Source: JAANXG01 sp963731035
GTDB lineage: Bacteria; Pseudomonadota; Gammaproteobacteria; Arenicellales; JAANXG01
Assembly (NCBI GenBank): GCA_963731035.1
Contig: CAVSUY010000009.1
Coordinates: 1-64,000, forward strand
Direction: 5' to 3'
Length of the DNA: 64,000 nucleotides
Numbering within the stretch: position 1 is the stretch's first letter; the number at the start of each line of letters is the position of its first letter. Below are positions 1 to 9,186 of the stretch, one piece after another. The translations under genes and the position numbers were made by a program. The notes under the pieces were generated by a model. That model did not search any database and was not told the origin of the DNA. It worked only from the letters and a program-made list of their open reading frames with translations.

Positions 1-2
1 GA

Positions 3-1350
3 TTATTTTCCGATGCAGAACTCGCTGAAGATGCGGCCCAGAAGGTCGTCGGGGGTGAATTCGCCGGTGATCTCCCCCAGGCGCCGCTGGGCCAGGCGCA
101 GGTCCTCGGCGATCAGCTCCCCGCTTCGTGCTTCGCGCATGGCCGCGACCGCGTTGTCGGAAGTGTTGGCGCGCGGCGTCGATGGCCTCCAAGTGGCGCC
201 GCCGGGCGATGTAGGTTGCCTCGCCGGCGGCCTGAAACCCCATCGCCGATTGCAGATAGTCCTCGAGCAGGGGTAGCCCTTCTCCGGTCCTGACCGATAC
301 GCTGAGCTCCGGAGGATTACTGTCGGCTCGGTATTCAGCGGGCCGGCCGCTGAGGTCGATCTTGTTCCACACGATCACCGGGCGGACTCCCGCAGGTATG
401 TCGGCAAGATAGCCGCCGGCGCCGGCGGCGGCGGCGTCCTCCACCACCAGCATGGCGATGTCCGCCTCGAGCACGGCCTGCCGGGCGCGGCGGATACCTT
501 CCTGCTCAATCTCTCGCCCCTCTCGCGCAGGCCCGCGGTATCCACGAGGTGCACCGGCAGGCCGTCGAGCTGGATGGAGAACTCGACGGTGTCGCGGGTC
601 GTGCCGGGGGTAGGGCTGACGATGGCGCGGTCGGTGTGGGACAGGGCGTTGAGCAGGCTGGACTTGCCGGCGTTCGGCGGGCCGAGCAGCACCACTCTCG
701 CGCCGTCCCGCAGCAGCGTCCCTTGCCGGGTGTCCGCCCGCAGGCGGTCCAGGCCCGAGGCCAGGCCTTCGAGCCGGGTGGCGAGGGCCTCGTCGGCGAG
801 AAAGTCGATCTCCTCCTCCGGGAAGTCCAGTGCCGCCTCGATATAAGCGCGCACCGCCACCAGCTCCTCGACAATGGAATGCACCGCCTCGGAGAACGCG
901 GCCCGACAGGGATCGCAGTGCCGAACGGGCAGCCGACTCGGAGGCGCTGTCGATGAGATCGGCGATGGCCTCGGCCTGCACCAGGTCGATCCGACCATTG
1001 AGAAAGGCGCGTTCGGAGAACTCGCCGGGCCGGGCCATGCGCGCCCCGAGGGCGATGATCCGGGTCGAGCAGGAGGTCCACCACCACTGCCCCGCCATGG
1101 CCGTGCAGCTCCAGCACGTCCTCGCCCGTGAAGGAATGGGGGCCGGGAAAATATAGCACCAGGCCGCGGTCCAGTGCCGCGCCGGCCGCATCGTGGAAGT
1201 CCCGCAGCACCGCCATCCGGGTGGCGGCAGGCTGCCGGTGACTTGGCGCGCAATATCAGCGGCGCCGGGGCCGGATACGCGAATCACGGCGATGCCGCCG
1301 CGCCCGGAGGCGTTGCCAAGGCCGTTATGGTGTCTTGCGGTGGAGGCCAC
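3..1350 (-). CDS. mnmE: tRNA modification GTPase MnmE, broken by several apparent frameshifts
   Basis: MnmE works with MnmG to add the (carboxymethyl)aminomethyl group to U34 of certain tRNAs, using GTP and folate. The gene is recognisable only by joining pieces from all three frames: an N-terminal folate-domain stretch ending in TPPGRGGIAVIRVSG after correction, the P-loop GPPNAGKSSLLN, the DTAGLRE switch motif, NKID, and the C-terminal CIGK that carries the catalytic cysteine just before the stop at 3-5. Shifts are needed near 1336, 1303, 1219, 1068, 902, 513 and 163. The corrected protein would be about 449 residues, the family norm. I chose the GTG at 1350 because it gives V-A-S-T-A-D-T-I after removing one A; the start is uncertain. 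It lies 51 bases after yidC in the usual origin-proximal order. The domains are undamaged in content, so sequencing indels are more likely than decay. Confidence 0.85.
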   Translation of the reverse strand, partial: MASTARHHNGLGNASGRGGIAVIRVSGPGAADIARQVTGSLPPPGWRCCGTSTMRPARHWTAAWCYIFPAPIPSRARTCWSCTAMAGQWWWTSCSTRIIALGARMARPGEFSERAFLNGRIDLVQAEAIADLIDSASESAARSALRSLSGRVLRGGAFHCRGAGGGARLYRGGTGLPGGGDRLSRRRGPRHPARRPGLGPGPPAGGHPARDAAAGRRESGAARPAERRQVQPAQRPVPHRPRHRQPYPRHDPRHRRVLHPARRPAGAPRGYRGPAREGREIEQEGIRRARQAVLEADIAMLVVEDAAAAGAGGYLADIPAGVRPVIVWNKIDLSGRPAEYRADSNPPELSVSVRTGEGLPLLEDYLQSAMGFQAAGEATYIARRRHLEAIDAARQHFRQRGRGHARSTKRGADRRGPAPGPAAPGGDHRRIHPRRPSGPHLQRVLHRKI

Positions 1351-1401
1351 GCTCGTGTCGGGACGGCCGGCCCGGCTTGCCGGGGCGGCCATCCGGAATC
1401 A

Positions 1402-3133
1402 TCAGGCAACGTGCTTATTGATGTACCACTGCTGAGTAATCGACAGAATGTTGTTGGTCAACCAGTAGAGCACCAGCCCGGCGGGGAAATACAGGAAGAG
1501 GAAAGGTGAACACGACCGGCAGCGCCATCATGATCTTCTTCTGCATCGGGTCCACGGGCGAGGGATTCAGGAGCTGCTGGGCGACCATGGTGAAGCCCAT
1601 CAGGATCGGCAGCACGTAATACGGATCACGCACCGACAGGTCATGGATCCACAGCTCCCATGGCGCCTGTCGCAGCTCCACGCTGCCCAGCAGCACCCAG
1701 TACAGGGCGATGAACACCGGGATCTGGATGACGATGGGCAGGCAGCCCCCGAGCGGATTCACCTTCTCCTTCTTATAGATCTCCATCATGGCCTGATTCA
1801 TCTTGGAACGGTCGTCGCCGTAGCGTTCCTTGAGCGTCTGCAGCCTGGGCTGCAGCTTCTTCATCTTGGCCATCGACTTGTAGCTGGTGGCCGACAGCGG
1901 ATAGAACGCGGCCTTGATCAGGCAGGTCAGCAGGATGATGGACCAACCCCAGTTTCCGATGACGCCGTGGATGTGCTCGAGGACCCAGAACAGAGGCGAG
2001 GACACCGGCGTGAGGTAGCCGTAGTCGACGGTCAGATCGAAACCCTTCGCCGTCTTCGCGAGCAGATTCTGCTCTTTGGGCCCGGCAAACATGTCGAGAC
2101 CCAGGTCCCCCGACTGGCCGGGCTCCACCGTTGCCGGCTTCAACGAATTCAGGCCGATGCCGTAGCGCGGTGTTTTCGCCTTGACCATGCGACTGTAGAA
2201 CGAATAGTCGGCGTCGCCGCGCGGGAACCAGGCGGTCACGAAATAATGCTGCACCATCGCCACCCAGCCGTCGGCCACCTTGCGCTTCAGGGGCTTGTCC
2301 TCCATGTCGGAGTAGCTGATCTTCTCGAACTTCTCTTTCGGCGAGTAGATCGCGCCGCCGGTGTAGATCGGCAGCCGCCGCTGCAGAAAGTTGCGATGGG
2401 GGATGAAATGCGTGCGCAGAAACTGACCGTAGACGAAGCCGGTCCAGGGTGTCGACGAGCGGTTGTCTACCAGGTAATCGACCTTGATCCGGTAGCTGTC
2501 TCGCTGGAAGGTGAATCGCTTGGTGTATCGCACGTCGTCGGGCGAGGTCCAGTGCAGGTCCACCGTCAGCGTGTCGGCGCCTTGCTGAAGCTGGTAGCTC
2601 GTGTGGTCGAACTGGTAGGCGGTCTTATGATTCGGATATTCACGGCCCTTCCCTATCAGGCCGCTCTGGGTAACGAAGATCTCGGGGCCGTTGTCCGTCT
2701 CCTCGTTCTTCAGCAGCAGGAACGGCTCGTCGGGGTGATTCACATCAACGGGGTGCTTCAGCAACGCCAGCTCCTCGATGCCGCCGCCGTTCGGATTGAT
2801 CCTGGCGTGATACACGTCCGTGCGGACGTCGATGCGCGGTCCCTGAGGCGCCGTCTGTCCCTCCTGCCCGGGGACTTCCGGGGCGGTTCCCGCGCCTTTG
2901 GCGGCCTCGCCCTTGGCTTGGCCGCCCGACTGGCTGCCCGCGGCGGCGGCCGCTGCCTCTGGCGCCTCGGGGATGTCTTGACTCCCCGTGCCGTCGCTCT
3001 GGGCGCCGGTCCCCGACATCTGGGCCGTGGCGGGCGTCTCCGGCGGCGGGGTGGTGAATACCAGCCACCGCTGATACAGCATGATCAGGATAAAGGCCAG
3101 CGTGAACAGCAGGATGGCGCGTCGAACGTCCAT
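1402..3133 (-). CDS. yidC: Membrane protein insertase YidC, one frameshift near the C-terminus
   Basis: YidC inserts and folds inner-membrane proteins, alone or with SecYEG. An N-terminal membrane segment follows the start (MDVRRAILLFTLAFILIML). Then comes a low-complexity Ala/Gly/Gln linker, the large periplasmic beta domain, and the conserved insertase core beginning around SSPLFWVLEHIHGVIGNWGW with further transmembrane segments. One extra base at about 1500-1501 breaks the last segment. After removing it the frame reads through YFPAGLVLYWLTNN to the stop at 1402-1404, giving 576 residues, normal for Gram-negative YidC. The gene starts 30 bases after rnpA. The small gene yidD that usually sits between them is absent. 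As YidC is essential in E. coli, the shift is probably a sequencing error. Confidence 0.92.
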
Positions 3134-3163
3134 AAACAGTTCTACTCGAGACTCAGCAATACG

Positions 3164-3547
3164 TTAAGTGCGTTGTGGAGCGTTGTTGATGGCCGACAGG
3201 ACGTCCATCCAAATATCCCCGGCCAGCCGGTTGAGCTTCGGATCATGGAAGTCGGGCGGCAGCGCCTTGACCGAAACCACGATATCCACGGCCGGCATCT
3301 GGTCCCTGTTGTGTCTGAACGATTCCCTCACCAGCCGCTTGACCCTGGAACGATCCGTAGCCTTCTTCACCACTTTCTTCGGCACCGCGAGACCGAGCCT
3401 CGCATGCCCGCATCCGTTGCGCCGGGCGTGCCAGCCGAACAGACCGGTTCTGCCGCGCCATGCGCTTCGGTAAACCCGGCGGAAGTCGCCGCTCGATGCT
3501 AGCCGGTAGTCGCGTGGAAAAGAGCGATCCGGCCGGCCGGCACCCAA
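3164..3547 (-). CDS. rnpA: Ribonuclease P protein component
   Basis: This is the small basic protein subunit of RNase P, which assists the catalytic RNA in maturing tRNA 5' ends. It is intact at 127 residues. The diagnostic basic helix SRVKRLVRESFRHNRDQ is present, preceded by LGLAVPKKVVKKA, the usual central beta strand and turn. The frame opens with a TTG at 3545-3547, only 10 bases after the rpmH stop, so it is co-transcribed with rpmH. Internal starts are possible because the first eight residues are not typical of the family. Confidence 0.93.
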   Translation of the reverse strand: MGAGRPDRSFPRDYRLASSGDFRRVYRSAWRGRTGLFGWHARRNGCGHARLGLAVPKKVVKKATDRSRVKRLVRESFRHNRDQMPAVDIVVSVKALPPDFHDPKLNRLAGDIWMDVLSAINNAPQRT

Positions 3548-3557
3548 AAGCGGAAGG

Positions 3558-3692
3558 TCAGGCGCTCAGGCGAGCGCGGCCTTTCGCCCGGCGCGCGTTG
3601 ATGACGGCTCGCCCCTGCCTGGTCTTCATTCGAGCTCGGAAACCATGGGTCCGTTTCCGCTTAATTTCACTGGGCTGGAATGTACGTTTCAT
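3558..3692 (-). CDS. rpmH: 50S ribosomal protein L34
   Basis: L34 is a 44-residue basic protein of the large ribosomal subunit. Translation from the ATG at 3690-3692 begins MKRTFQPSEIKRKRTHGFRA and continues through RMKTRQGRAVINARRAKGR, an almost exact family match. It opens the minus-strand rpmH-rnpA-yidC-mnmE run and diverges from dnaA, as in most gammaproteobacterial origins. It falls below common ORF length cut-offs and is easily missed. Confidence 0.97.
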   Translation of the reverse strand: MKRTFQPSEIKRKRTHGFRARMKTRQGRAVINARRAKGRARLSA

Positions 3693-3814
3693 GATGCTGT
3701 ATAACTCCGATTGCGAGGCGAAAATTCCACCGGCGCGCGGGCACGTTCAAGGGGCGTGCAAACTTACTGCCTCAACTACCGACTGTCAATCAAAACCAAC
3801 TCCGGATTCGCGAA
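3693..3814. promoter_or_regulatory. Divergent rpmH/dnaA promoter region
   Basis: These 122 bases separate rpmH (minus) from dnaA (plus) and must hold both promoters. I see AT-richer patches but no perfect DnaA box, unlike the dnaA-dnaN gap. No confident -10/-35 pair could be assigned by eye. Confidence 0.5.
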
Positions 3815-5153
3815 GTGTCACAAGCGGGCTACTGGAAAAACTGTCTCCAGGAACTGGAGGACGAGTTGACTGAACAGCAGTTCAATATGTGGCTGCGGCC
3901 CCTGCAGGCGATCGAGGAGAACGACTCTCTGACCCTGTTGGCTCCCAACCGCTTCGTCGCCGAGTGGGTGCGGGACCACTTCCAGGCCCGGATCGCCGAT
4001 ATGGTCGAGACCTTCACAGGCACGCCGGTGGCCGTAACCGTGGATGTCGGCAGCCAGGTCATGGCGGAGCCTGTCGAGACCCCAACAGAGTCAGGGAATC
4101 CCGGCCCTGTTAGCGAACGCAGTCCCTACGCCCCGGGTCGGCTGCATCCGGATTTCACCTTCGACAACCATGTCGAGGGCAAGTCGAACCAGTTGGCCCG
4201 CGCCGCCGCCATCCAGGTTGGTGAGAACCCCGGCCGGGCTTACAACCCGTTGTTCATCTACGGTGGGGTGGGCCTGGGCAAAACTCACCTCATGCAGGCC
4301 GCCGGCAACGTGGTGGTGCGGAGACAACCCCAAGGCCACGGTGGCTTACGTCCATTCCGAGCGATTCGTCGGCGATATGGTCAAGGCGCTGCGTCATAAC
4401 GCCATCAACGAGTTCAAACGGTATTACCGCTCGCTGGACGCCCTGCTCATCGACGATATCCAGTTCTTTTCCGGCAAGAATCATTCCCAGGAAGAATTCT
4501 TCCATACTTTCAACGCGTTGTTGGAAGGCCAGAAGCAGGTCGTTATCACCAGCGACCGCTTCCCCAAAGAAATCAATGGCGTCCAGGAACGCCTGATCTC
4601 CCGCTTTGGTAGCGGCCTGACGGTCTCGATCGATGTCCCGGAGCTCGAGACCCGGGTGGCAATCCTGCGCAAGAAGGCCCAGAGCAAGGGATTATTGCTG
4701 GACGAAGACATCGCTTTTTTCATTGCCCGCCAGATCCGTTCCAATGTTCGCGAGCTCGAGGGTGCCCTGCACCGCATCATCGCCAGTGCTAAGTTCACCG
4801 GTCGCCCGGTGGATATCCACTTGGTCAAGGAAGCACTGCAGGATCTGATGGTCTTTCAGGAGAAGAAAGTCACCATCAACAATATTCAGAAGGTCGTCGC
4901 CGACTATTTCAGCATCCGCGTTGCCGAGTTGCATTCAAAGCGTCGCAATCGCCAGATCGCAAGGCCGCGTCAAATTGCCATGGCCCTGGCGAAGGAGCTC
5001 ACCACAATGAGTCTTCCGGACATTGGCGACGCCTTCGGGGGCCGTGACCACACCACGGTGCTCCATGCCTGCCGCAAGGTAGAGGAGCTGGTCAAGGCCG
5101 ACCCCAACCTGAAGCAGGATTACGATAACCTCGCAAAGCTGTTGACAAGTTAG
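3815..5153 (+). CDS. dnaA: Chromosomal replication initiator DnaA, one frameshift
   Basis: DnaA binds DnaA boxes at oriC and melts the origin in its ATP form. The N-terminal DnaB/DiaA-contacting domain starts at the GTG at 3815 (then SQAGYWKNCLQELEDEL). The Walker A motif GGVGLGKTHL and Walker B LLIDDIQFF define the AAA+ domain. The C-terminal DNA-binding signature FGGRDHTTVLHACRKVEEL is complete, ending LLTS. Near 4320 one extra base shifts the frame: the first part runs into RRQPQGHGG, while the correct continuation DNPKATVAYVHSERFVGDM lies in the next frame. Corrected length is about 445 residues, the family norm. The gene is essential, so the shift is probably an assembly error. Confidence 0.93.
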
Positions 5154-5349
5154 AATGCACAAGTGGGTAGTTTGTGGATAACATCGTTACCGGCGGTGCA
5201 CCACCGGTATCCCGGCTGCAACCCAAGGGTTGCACACAAATCCGTTCACAGCTTCTTTCTTGTCGTAAGTATATGAAAATTAAGAGAATTTCAATCTTAT
5301 CCACATTTCACACAGCGTAAACACAACTATCACCTATATATAAAAAACA
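5154..5349. other. oriC: Probable chromosomal replication origin (oriC), dnaA-dnaN gap
   Basis: This gap has two perfect 9-base DnaA boxes in opposite orientation: TGTGGATAA at 5173-5181 (minus) and TTATCCACA at 5297-5305 (plus). A weaker box, GAATGCACA, is at 5153-5161. The right half, roughly 5260-5349, is strikingly AT-rich in an otherwise GC-rich chromosome and ends in a TATATATAAAAAA run, as expected for a duplex-unwinding element. Position between dnaA and dnaN with two parS sites about 1.1 kb away supports the call. The number of boxes is low, so accessory boxes with weaker sequence are likely. Confidence 0.8.
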
Positions 5350-6448
5350 ATGAAATTCAATATCGAGAGAGAACGGTTGATTCGCCCACTGAGCCAAATC
5401 GCGGGTGTAGTGGAAAGACGCCAGACTCTGCCGATCCTGGGCAATGTGTACATGCGCCTGGGCGATGGCTCGTTGACCTTGATCGGAACGGATCTGGAGA
5501 CGGAGGTGACTGCGCGGATTGATAGTGTCGACGGAGAGCCGGGGGAATGCACTGTTGGTGCCCGCAAGCTGTATGACATATGCCGGGCAGTACCGGAGGA
5601 CACCGATATTGAAGTGAGCCACGAAGGACGGGAAGACCTTCGTACGGTCGCGAAAAAGCCGCTTCACTTTGCAAAGCCTGCCGGCGGCGGAGTTTCCGCG
5701 GCTGGAGGCCGAGGAATGGGATACCGAATTCGAAATCAGCCAGGAGGACTTGAAGGATCTGCTGGAGAAGACCGCGTTCGCCATGGCGCAGCAGGATGTA
5801 AGGTATTACCTCAACGGCTGTCTCCTGGAGTGTACGCCCGACGCCGTGCGCACCGTCGCTACCGATGGGCACCGCCTGGCAAAGAGCGAAATTTCATCGA
5901 AAACCGGTATTGACGAGGTATCTCAATCGATCCTGCCGAGAAAGGCGGTCGTGGAACTGATGCGGTTTTTGCAGGAAGAGCAGACGGCGCGCGTGCAGAT
6001 CAACCCCAATCATGCGCGGGTCAACGGCAGTGGTTGGGTGTTCACCACCAAGCTCATCGACGGGCGGTTCCCGGACTATCAGAAAGTAATCCCCGATTCC
6101 TTGGCGACGCACCTGATCGTAGACCGGGTGACCATCCAGGAGGTTCTGTCGCGTATCTCCATCCTCAGCAACGAAAAATTTCGGGGTGTGCGGATAAACC
6201 TGAAGCCTGGGGTGATGACGGTGAGCGCCAACAACCCCGAGCAGGAAGAAGCGGTGGACGAGCTTCCCGTGGAGTACGAAGGGAAGGAGGTGGAGATCGG
6301 GTTTAATGTCGGATATCTGATCGATGCCTTGAAGGCCATTGAGAGCGAGGAGGTGGATATCGGGCTGGAAGATCCCAACAGCAGCTGCACATTGCACCCG
6401 CCTGGAGACACGTCCACTTTGTATCTCGTGATGCCGATGCGACTGTAG
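5350..6448 (+). CDS. dnaN: DNA polymerase III sliding clamp (beta subunit), one frameshift
   Basis: DnaN forms the ring-shaped beta clamp that tethers DNA polymerase III to DNA. The N-terminus MKFNIERERLIRPLSQIAGV and the family stretch RRQTLPILGNVY are clear. The C-terminus ends in the typical LYLVMPMRL. An A5 run at 5653-5657 should be A4: removing one A restores AKSRFTLQSLPAAEFPRL across the break. Corrected length is 365 residues, normal for the family. No Shine-Dalgarno precedes the ATG, which follows an A-rich tract. Next downstream are two parS sites and gyrB; recF, which usually follows, is absent. Confidence 0.93.
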
Positions 6449-6452
6449 GCGA

Positions 6453-6468
6453 TGTTTCACGTGAAACA
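6453..6468. promoter_or_regulatory. parS: parS centromere site 1
   Basis: The 16-base palindrome TGTTTCACGTGAAACA matches the bacterial parS consensus recognised by ParB. It starts four bases after the dnaN stop. ParB spreads from such origin-proximal sites and recruits ParA and SMC for chromosome segregation. parA and parB themselves are not in the window. Confidence 0.95.
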
Positions 6469-6476
6469 CCCGGAAT

Positions 6477-6492
6477 TGTTTCACGTGAAACC
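6477..6492. promoter_or_regulatory. parS: parS centromere site 2
   Basis: TGTTTCACGTGAAACC differs from the first parS only in the last base and lies 24 bases downstream of it, about two helical turns. Paired parS sites in the dnaN-gyrB gap place this segment firmly in the origin domain. Confidence 0.92.
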
Positions 6493-6620
6493 AGAGAAAG
6501 CGCCGGCAGTTCCGAGACCTTCCTGAGCCCCGGAGTCGAACGTCCCAGACAGGGCGCGGGGCGGCCGCAGGTGGTAGAATATACCTGCCCCTCTCCCTAG
6601 TTTTTCGCAGCCGGAGCCTG

Positions 6621-9038
6621 ATGAAATCGGAACCAGTTTACGACTCCAGTAGTATCAAGGTCCTCAAGGGCCTGGACGCCGTTCGCAAACGTCCGGGCAT
6701 GTATATCGGCGACACGGACGATGGCACCGGCCTGCATCAGATGGTCTTCGAGGTCGTCGACAACGCCGTCGACGAGGCTCTGGCGGGCTATTGCAGCCAG
6801 ATCGAGGTAGTCATACACAGCGACGAATCGGTGACTGTTCGGGACAACGGTCGTGGTATACCGACCGGAATGCTGGAGGAGGAGGGACGGTCCGCGGCGG
6901 AGGTCATCATGACCGTGCTGCACGCCGGCGGCAAATTCGACCAAAACTCCTACAAGGTCTCGGGCGGCCTGCACGGGGTGGGCGTCTCGGTGGTCAATGC
7001 CTTGTCGGATGTGCTGCGGTTGACCATCCACCGCGACGGTCGGATCCACGAGCAGGAGTATCGCCTCGGCGTGCCACGGGAGCCCCTTGTGGCAACTGGC
7101 GAGACGGAGACGACGGGTACCGAAATCCGGTTCAAGCCCAGCCCCACGATTTTCACCAACGTTGAATTCCACCACGACATCCTTGCCAAGCGCCTCAGGG
7201 AGCTCTCTTTCCTGAATTCCGGCGTTCGCATCGTGCTGCGTGACGAGCGGATAGACCAGGAGGACGTCTTCGAGTACCACGGTGGAATCGCGGCCTTCGT
7301 CAAGCTCCTGAACACCAAGAAAACGCCCATCCATCCCACGCTCGTCAGCATCAATGGCGCCAAGGGGCCGGTACAACTGGAGCTGGCCATGCAGTGGAAT
7401 GACTCCTATCAGGAGAACATCTTCTGCTACACCAACAATATTCCCCAGCGCGACGGCGGCACCCATCTGTCGGGTCTGCGCACAGCCATGACCCGAACCT
7501 TGAACCAGTATATCGAGCAGTCGGGGCTGGCGAAGCGGGCCAAGGTTGGCGTGAGCGGCGACGATGCCCGTGAAGGGCTGACGGCGGTGCTCTCGGTCAA
7601 GGTCCCGGACCCGAAATTTTCGTCCCAGACGAAGGACAAACTGGTGTCCTCGGAGGTACGTGGCGCCGTGGAGTCCATCGTAGGCGAGAAACTGTCGGAG
7701 TTTCTGCTCGAAAATCCGGGCGATGCCAAGCGCATCGCCGAGAAGATCATCGAGGCGGCGACTGCGAGGGAGGCGGCGCGCAAGGCACGTGATATGACCC
7801 GCCGCAAGGGGGCGCTGGATCTCGGGGGCTTGCCCGGCAAGTTGGCGGACTGCCAGGAGAAGGATCCATCGGTATCGGAGCTGTATCTGGTGGAGGGGGA
7901 CTCCGCCGGCGGCTCGGCCAAACAGGCCCGGGATCGGCGTTTCCAGGCGGTGCTGCCACTAAAGGGCAAGATCCTGAACGTCGAGAAGGCGCGTTTCGAC
8001 AAGATGTTGTCTTCTGATGAGGTCACCACCCTGATCACCGCGTTGGGCACGGGTATCGGCAAAGCCGATTTCGACATCACCAAGCTGCGTTATCACCGTA
8101 TCATTATCATGACGGACGCGGACGTCGACGGATCCCACATTCGCACCTTGCTGTTGACCTTCTTTTATCGCCAGATGCCCGAGCTGCTGGAGCGCGGCCA
8201 CATCTACATCGCCCAGCCGCCTCTTTTCAAGCTGACTTCCGGTAAGAAAGCCACCTACATCAAGGATGACGAAGAACTGCAGCGCTATCTGCTGGAGCTG
8301 GCTCTGGAGGGCGCATCATTGAAGCGTGACGACAGAACGCTCCTGGGCGGCGAAGAGCTAGCGGCGGTATGCCGAGAGTTCCTGACCGTGCGCCTCACCA
8401 TCAGCCGCATCGCCAGGCGGATTGACCCAGCGGTGTGCTGGGCCCTGACAGCCTTGGAGCCGATCAAGCCCGGACAGCTGGATAACGAAGCCAGCGCCGC
8501 GGCGCACGCGCAGGCGTTGCAGGACTACCTGCAGAAGCATCACAACGGCGTTACCCACTATCGGGTGCTGGCGATGCTGGACGACACCGGCAAGAGCCAC
8601 TTCCTCCGTATTCTCAAGACCGCCCACGGTCTGGACACGGAGAGCCGCCTGACCAGGGCTTTTTACGACTCACCCGAATACCAGAGCATGGCCCTGCTGT
8701 CGGAGCGTCTGACCAAGCTTGGCCTGAACGAGCCGTTCACGGTGGTGCGCGGCGACAAGGAGCAACCCGTGGAGGTGTTCTCAGAGGCGCTGGACTGGCT
8801 GATGGCCCAGTCGCGTAAAGGGTTCTCCATGCAGCGATACAAAGGCCTCGGCGAGATGAATCCGGAGCAGCTCTGGGAGACCACTATGGATCCGACCCAG
8901 CGACGGTTGTTGAAGGTAGTGGTGGAGGACGATGTCGCCTCCGACGATACCTTCACCATCCTCATGGGCGACCAGGTGGAGCCGCGACGGGCGTTTATCG
9001 AGAAAAACGCGTTCTCAGTGACCGATCTCGATGTGTGA
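6621..9038 (+). CDS. gyrB: DNA gyrase subunit B
   Basis: GyrB is the ATPase subunit of gyrase, which with GyrA introduces negative supercoils. The 805-residue frame is intact. The GHKL ATPase motifs DNAVDEALAGY, DNGRGIPTG and GGLHGVGVSVVNALS come first. The transducer domain follows, then the TOPRIM signatures LVEGDSAGGSAKQARDRRFQ and DADVDGSHIRTLLLTFFYR. The C-terminal tail has the GyrB hallmark RYKGLGEMNPEQLWETTMDP. The length and the GyrB-specific insert favour gyrase over ParE. Directly upstream is the parS pair rather than recF. Confidence 0.97.
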   Translation: MKSEPVYDSSSIKVLKGLDAVRKRPGMYIGDTDDGTGLHQMVFEVVDNAVDEALAGYCSQIEVVIHSDESVTVRDNGRGIPTGMLEEEGRSAAEVIMTVLHAGGKFDQNSYKVSGGLHGVGVSVVNALSDVLRLTIHRDGRIHEQEYRLGVPREPLVATGETETTGTEIRFKPSPTIFTNVEFHHDILAKRLRELSFLNSGVRIVLRDERIDQEDVFEYHGGIAAFVKLLNTKKTPIHPTLVSINGAKGPVQLELAMQWNDSYQENIFCYTNNIPQRDGGTHLSGLRTAMTRTLNQYIEQSGLAKRAKVGVSGDDAREGLTAVLSVKVPDPKFSSQTKDKLVSSEVRGAVESIVGEKLSEFLLENPGDAKRIAEKIIEAATAREAARKARDMTRRKGALDLGGLPGKLADCQEKDPSVSELYLVEGDSAGGSAKQARDRRFQAVLPLKGKILNVEKARFDKMLSSDEVTTLITALGTGIGKADFDITKLRYHRIIIMTDADVDGSHIRTLLLTFFYRQMPELLERGHIYIAQPPLFKLTSGKKATYIKDDEELQRYLLELALEGASLKRDDRTLLGGEELAAVCREFLTVRLTISRIARRIDPAVCWALTALEPIKPGQLDNEASAAAHAQALQDYLQKHHNGVTHYRVLAMLDDTGKSHFLRILKTAHGLDTESRLTRAFYDSPEYQSMALLSERLTKLGLNEPFTVVRGDKEQPVEVFSEALDWLMAQSRKGFSMQRYKGLGEMNPEQLWETTMDPTQRRLLKVVVEDDVASDDTFTILMGDQVEPRRAFIEKNAFSVTDLDV

Positions 9039-9109
9039 GGTCCGCAGGATATCTATAACCCATTGAATTTAAAGGATTTTTAGCGCGATCCTGGTCGAGG
9101 GTTCGTAGC

Positions 9110-9159
9110 AGCGGCTTCAGCCGCGATCCCTTTCAGTGTTCATCGCGGCTGAAGCCGCT
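9110..9159. repeat. REP-like palindromic element
   Basis: Perfect 18-base inverted arms at 9110-9127 and 9142-9159 flank a 14-base spacer. Each arm is itself an almost perfect small palindrome (GCGGCT TC AGCCGC). Such elements are common between convergent genes in gammaproteobacteria. It lies between gyrB (plus) and apaH (minus) and may also end transcription. The rest of the 148-base gap shows nothing else. Confidence 0.75.
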
Positions 9160-9186
9160 CCTACATTCCGTGGTTTGGCGCAGCTG

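Noticed and set aside
1643..3502. Long plus-strand open frame of 619 codons opposite yidC and rnpA
   Set aside because: It lies antisense to clear yidC and rnpA, has no recognisable domain and shows the low-complexity look of a GC-rich shadow frame.
5228..5238. GTTGCACACAA as a third DnaA box
   Set aside because: It matches only 6 of 9 consensus positions, too weak to list next to the two perfect boxes.
6500..6560. Possible tRNA-like T-loop sequence near CGGAGTCGAACG
   Set aside because: No acceptor stem or anticodon arm fits around it.
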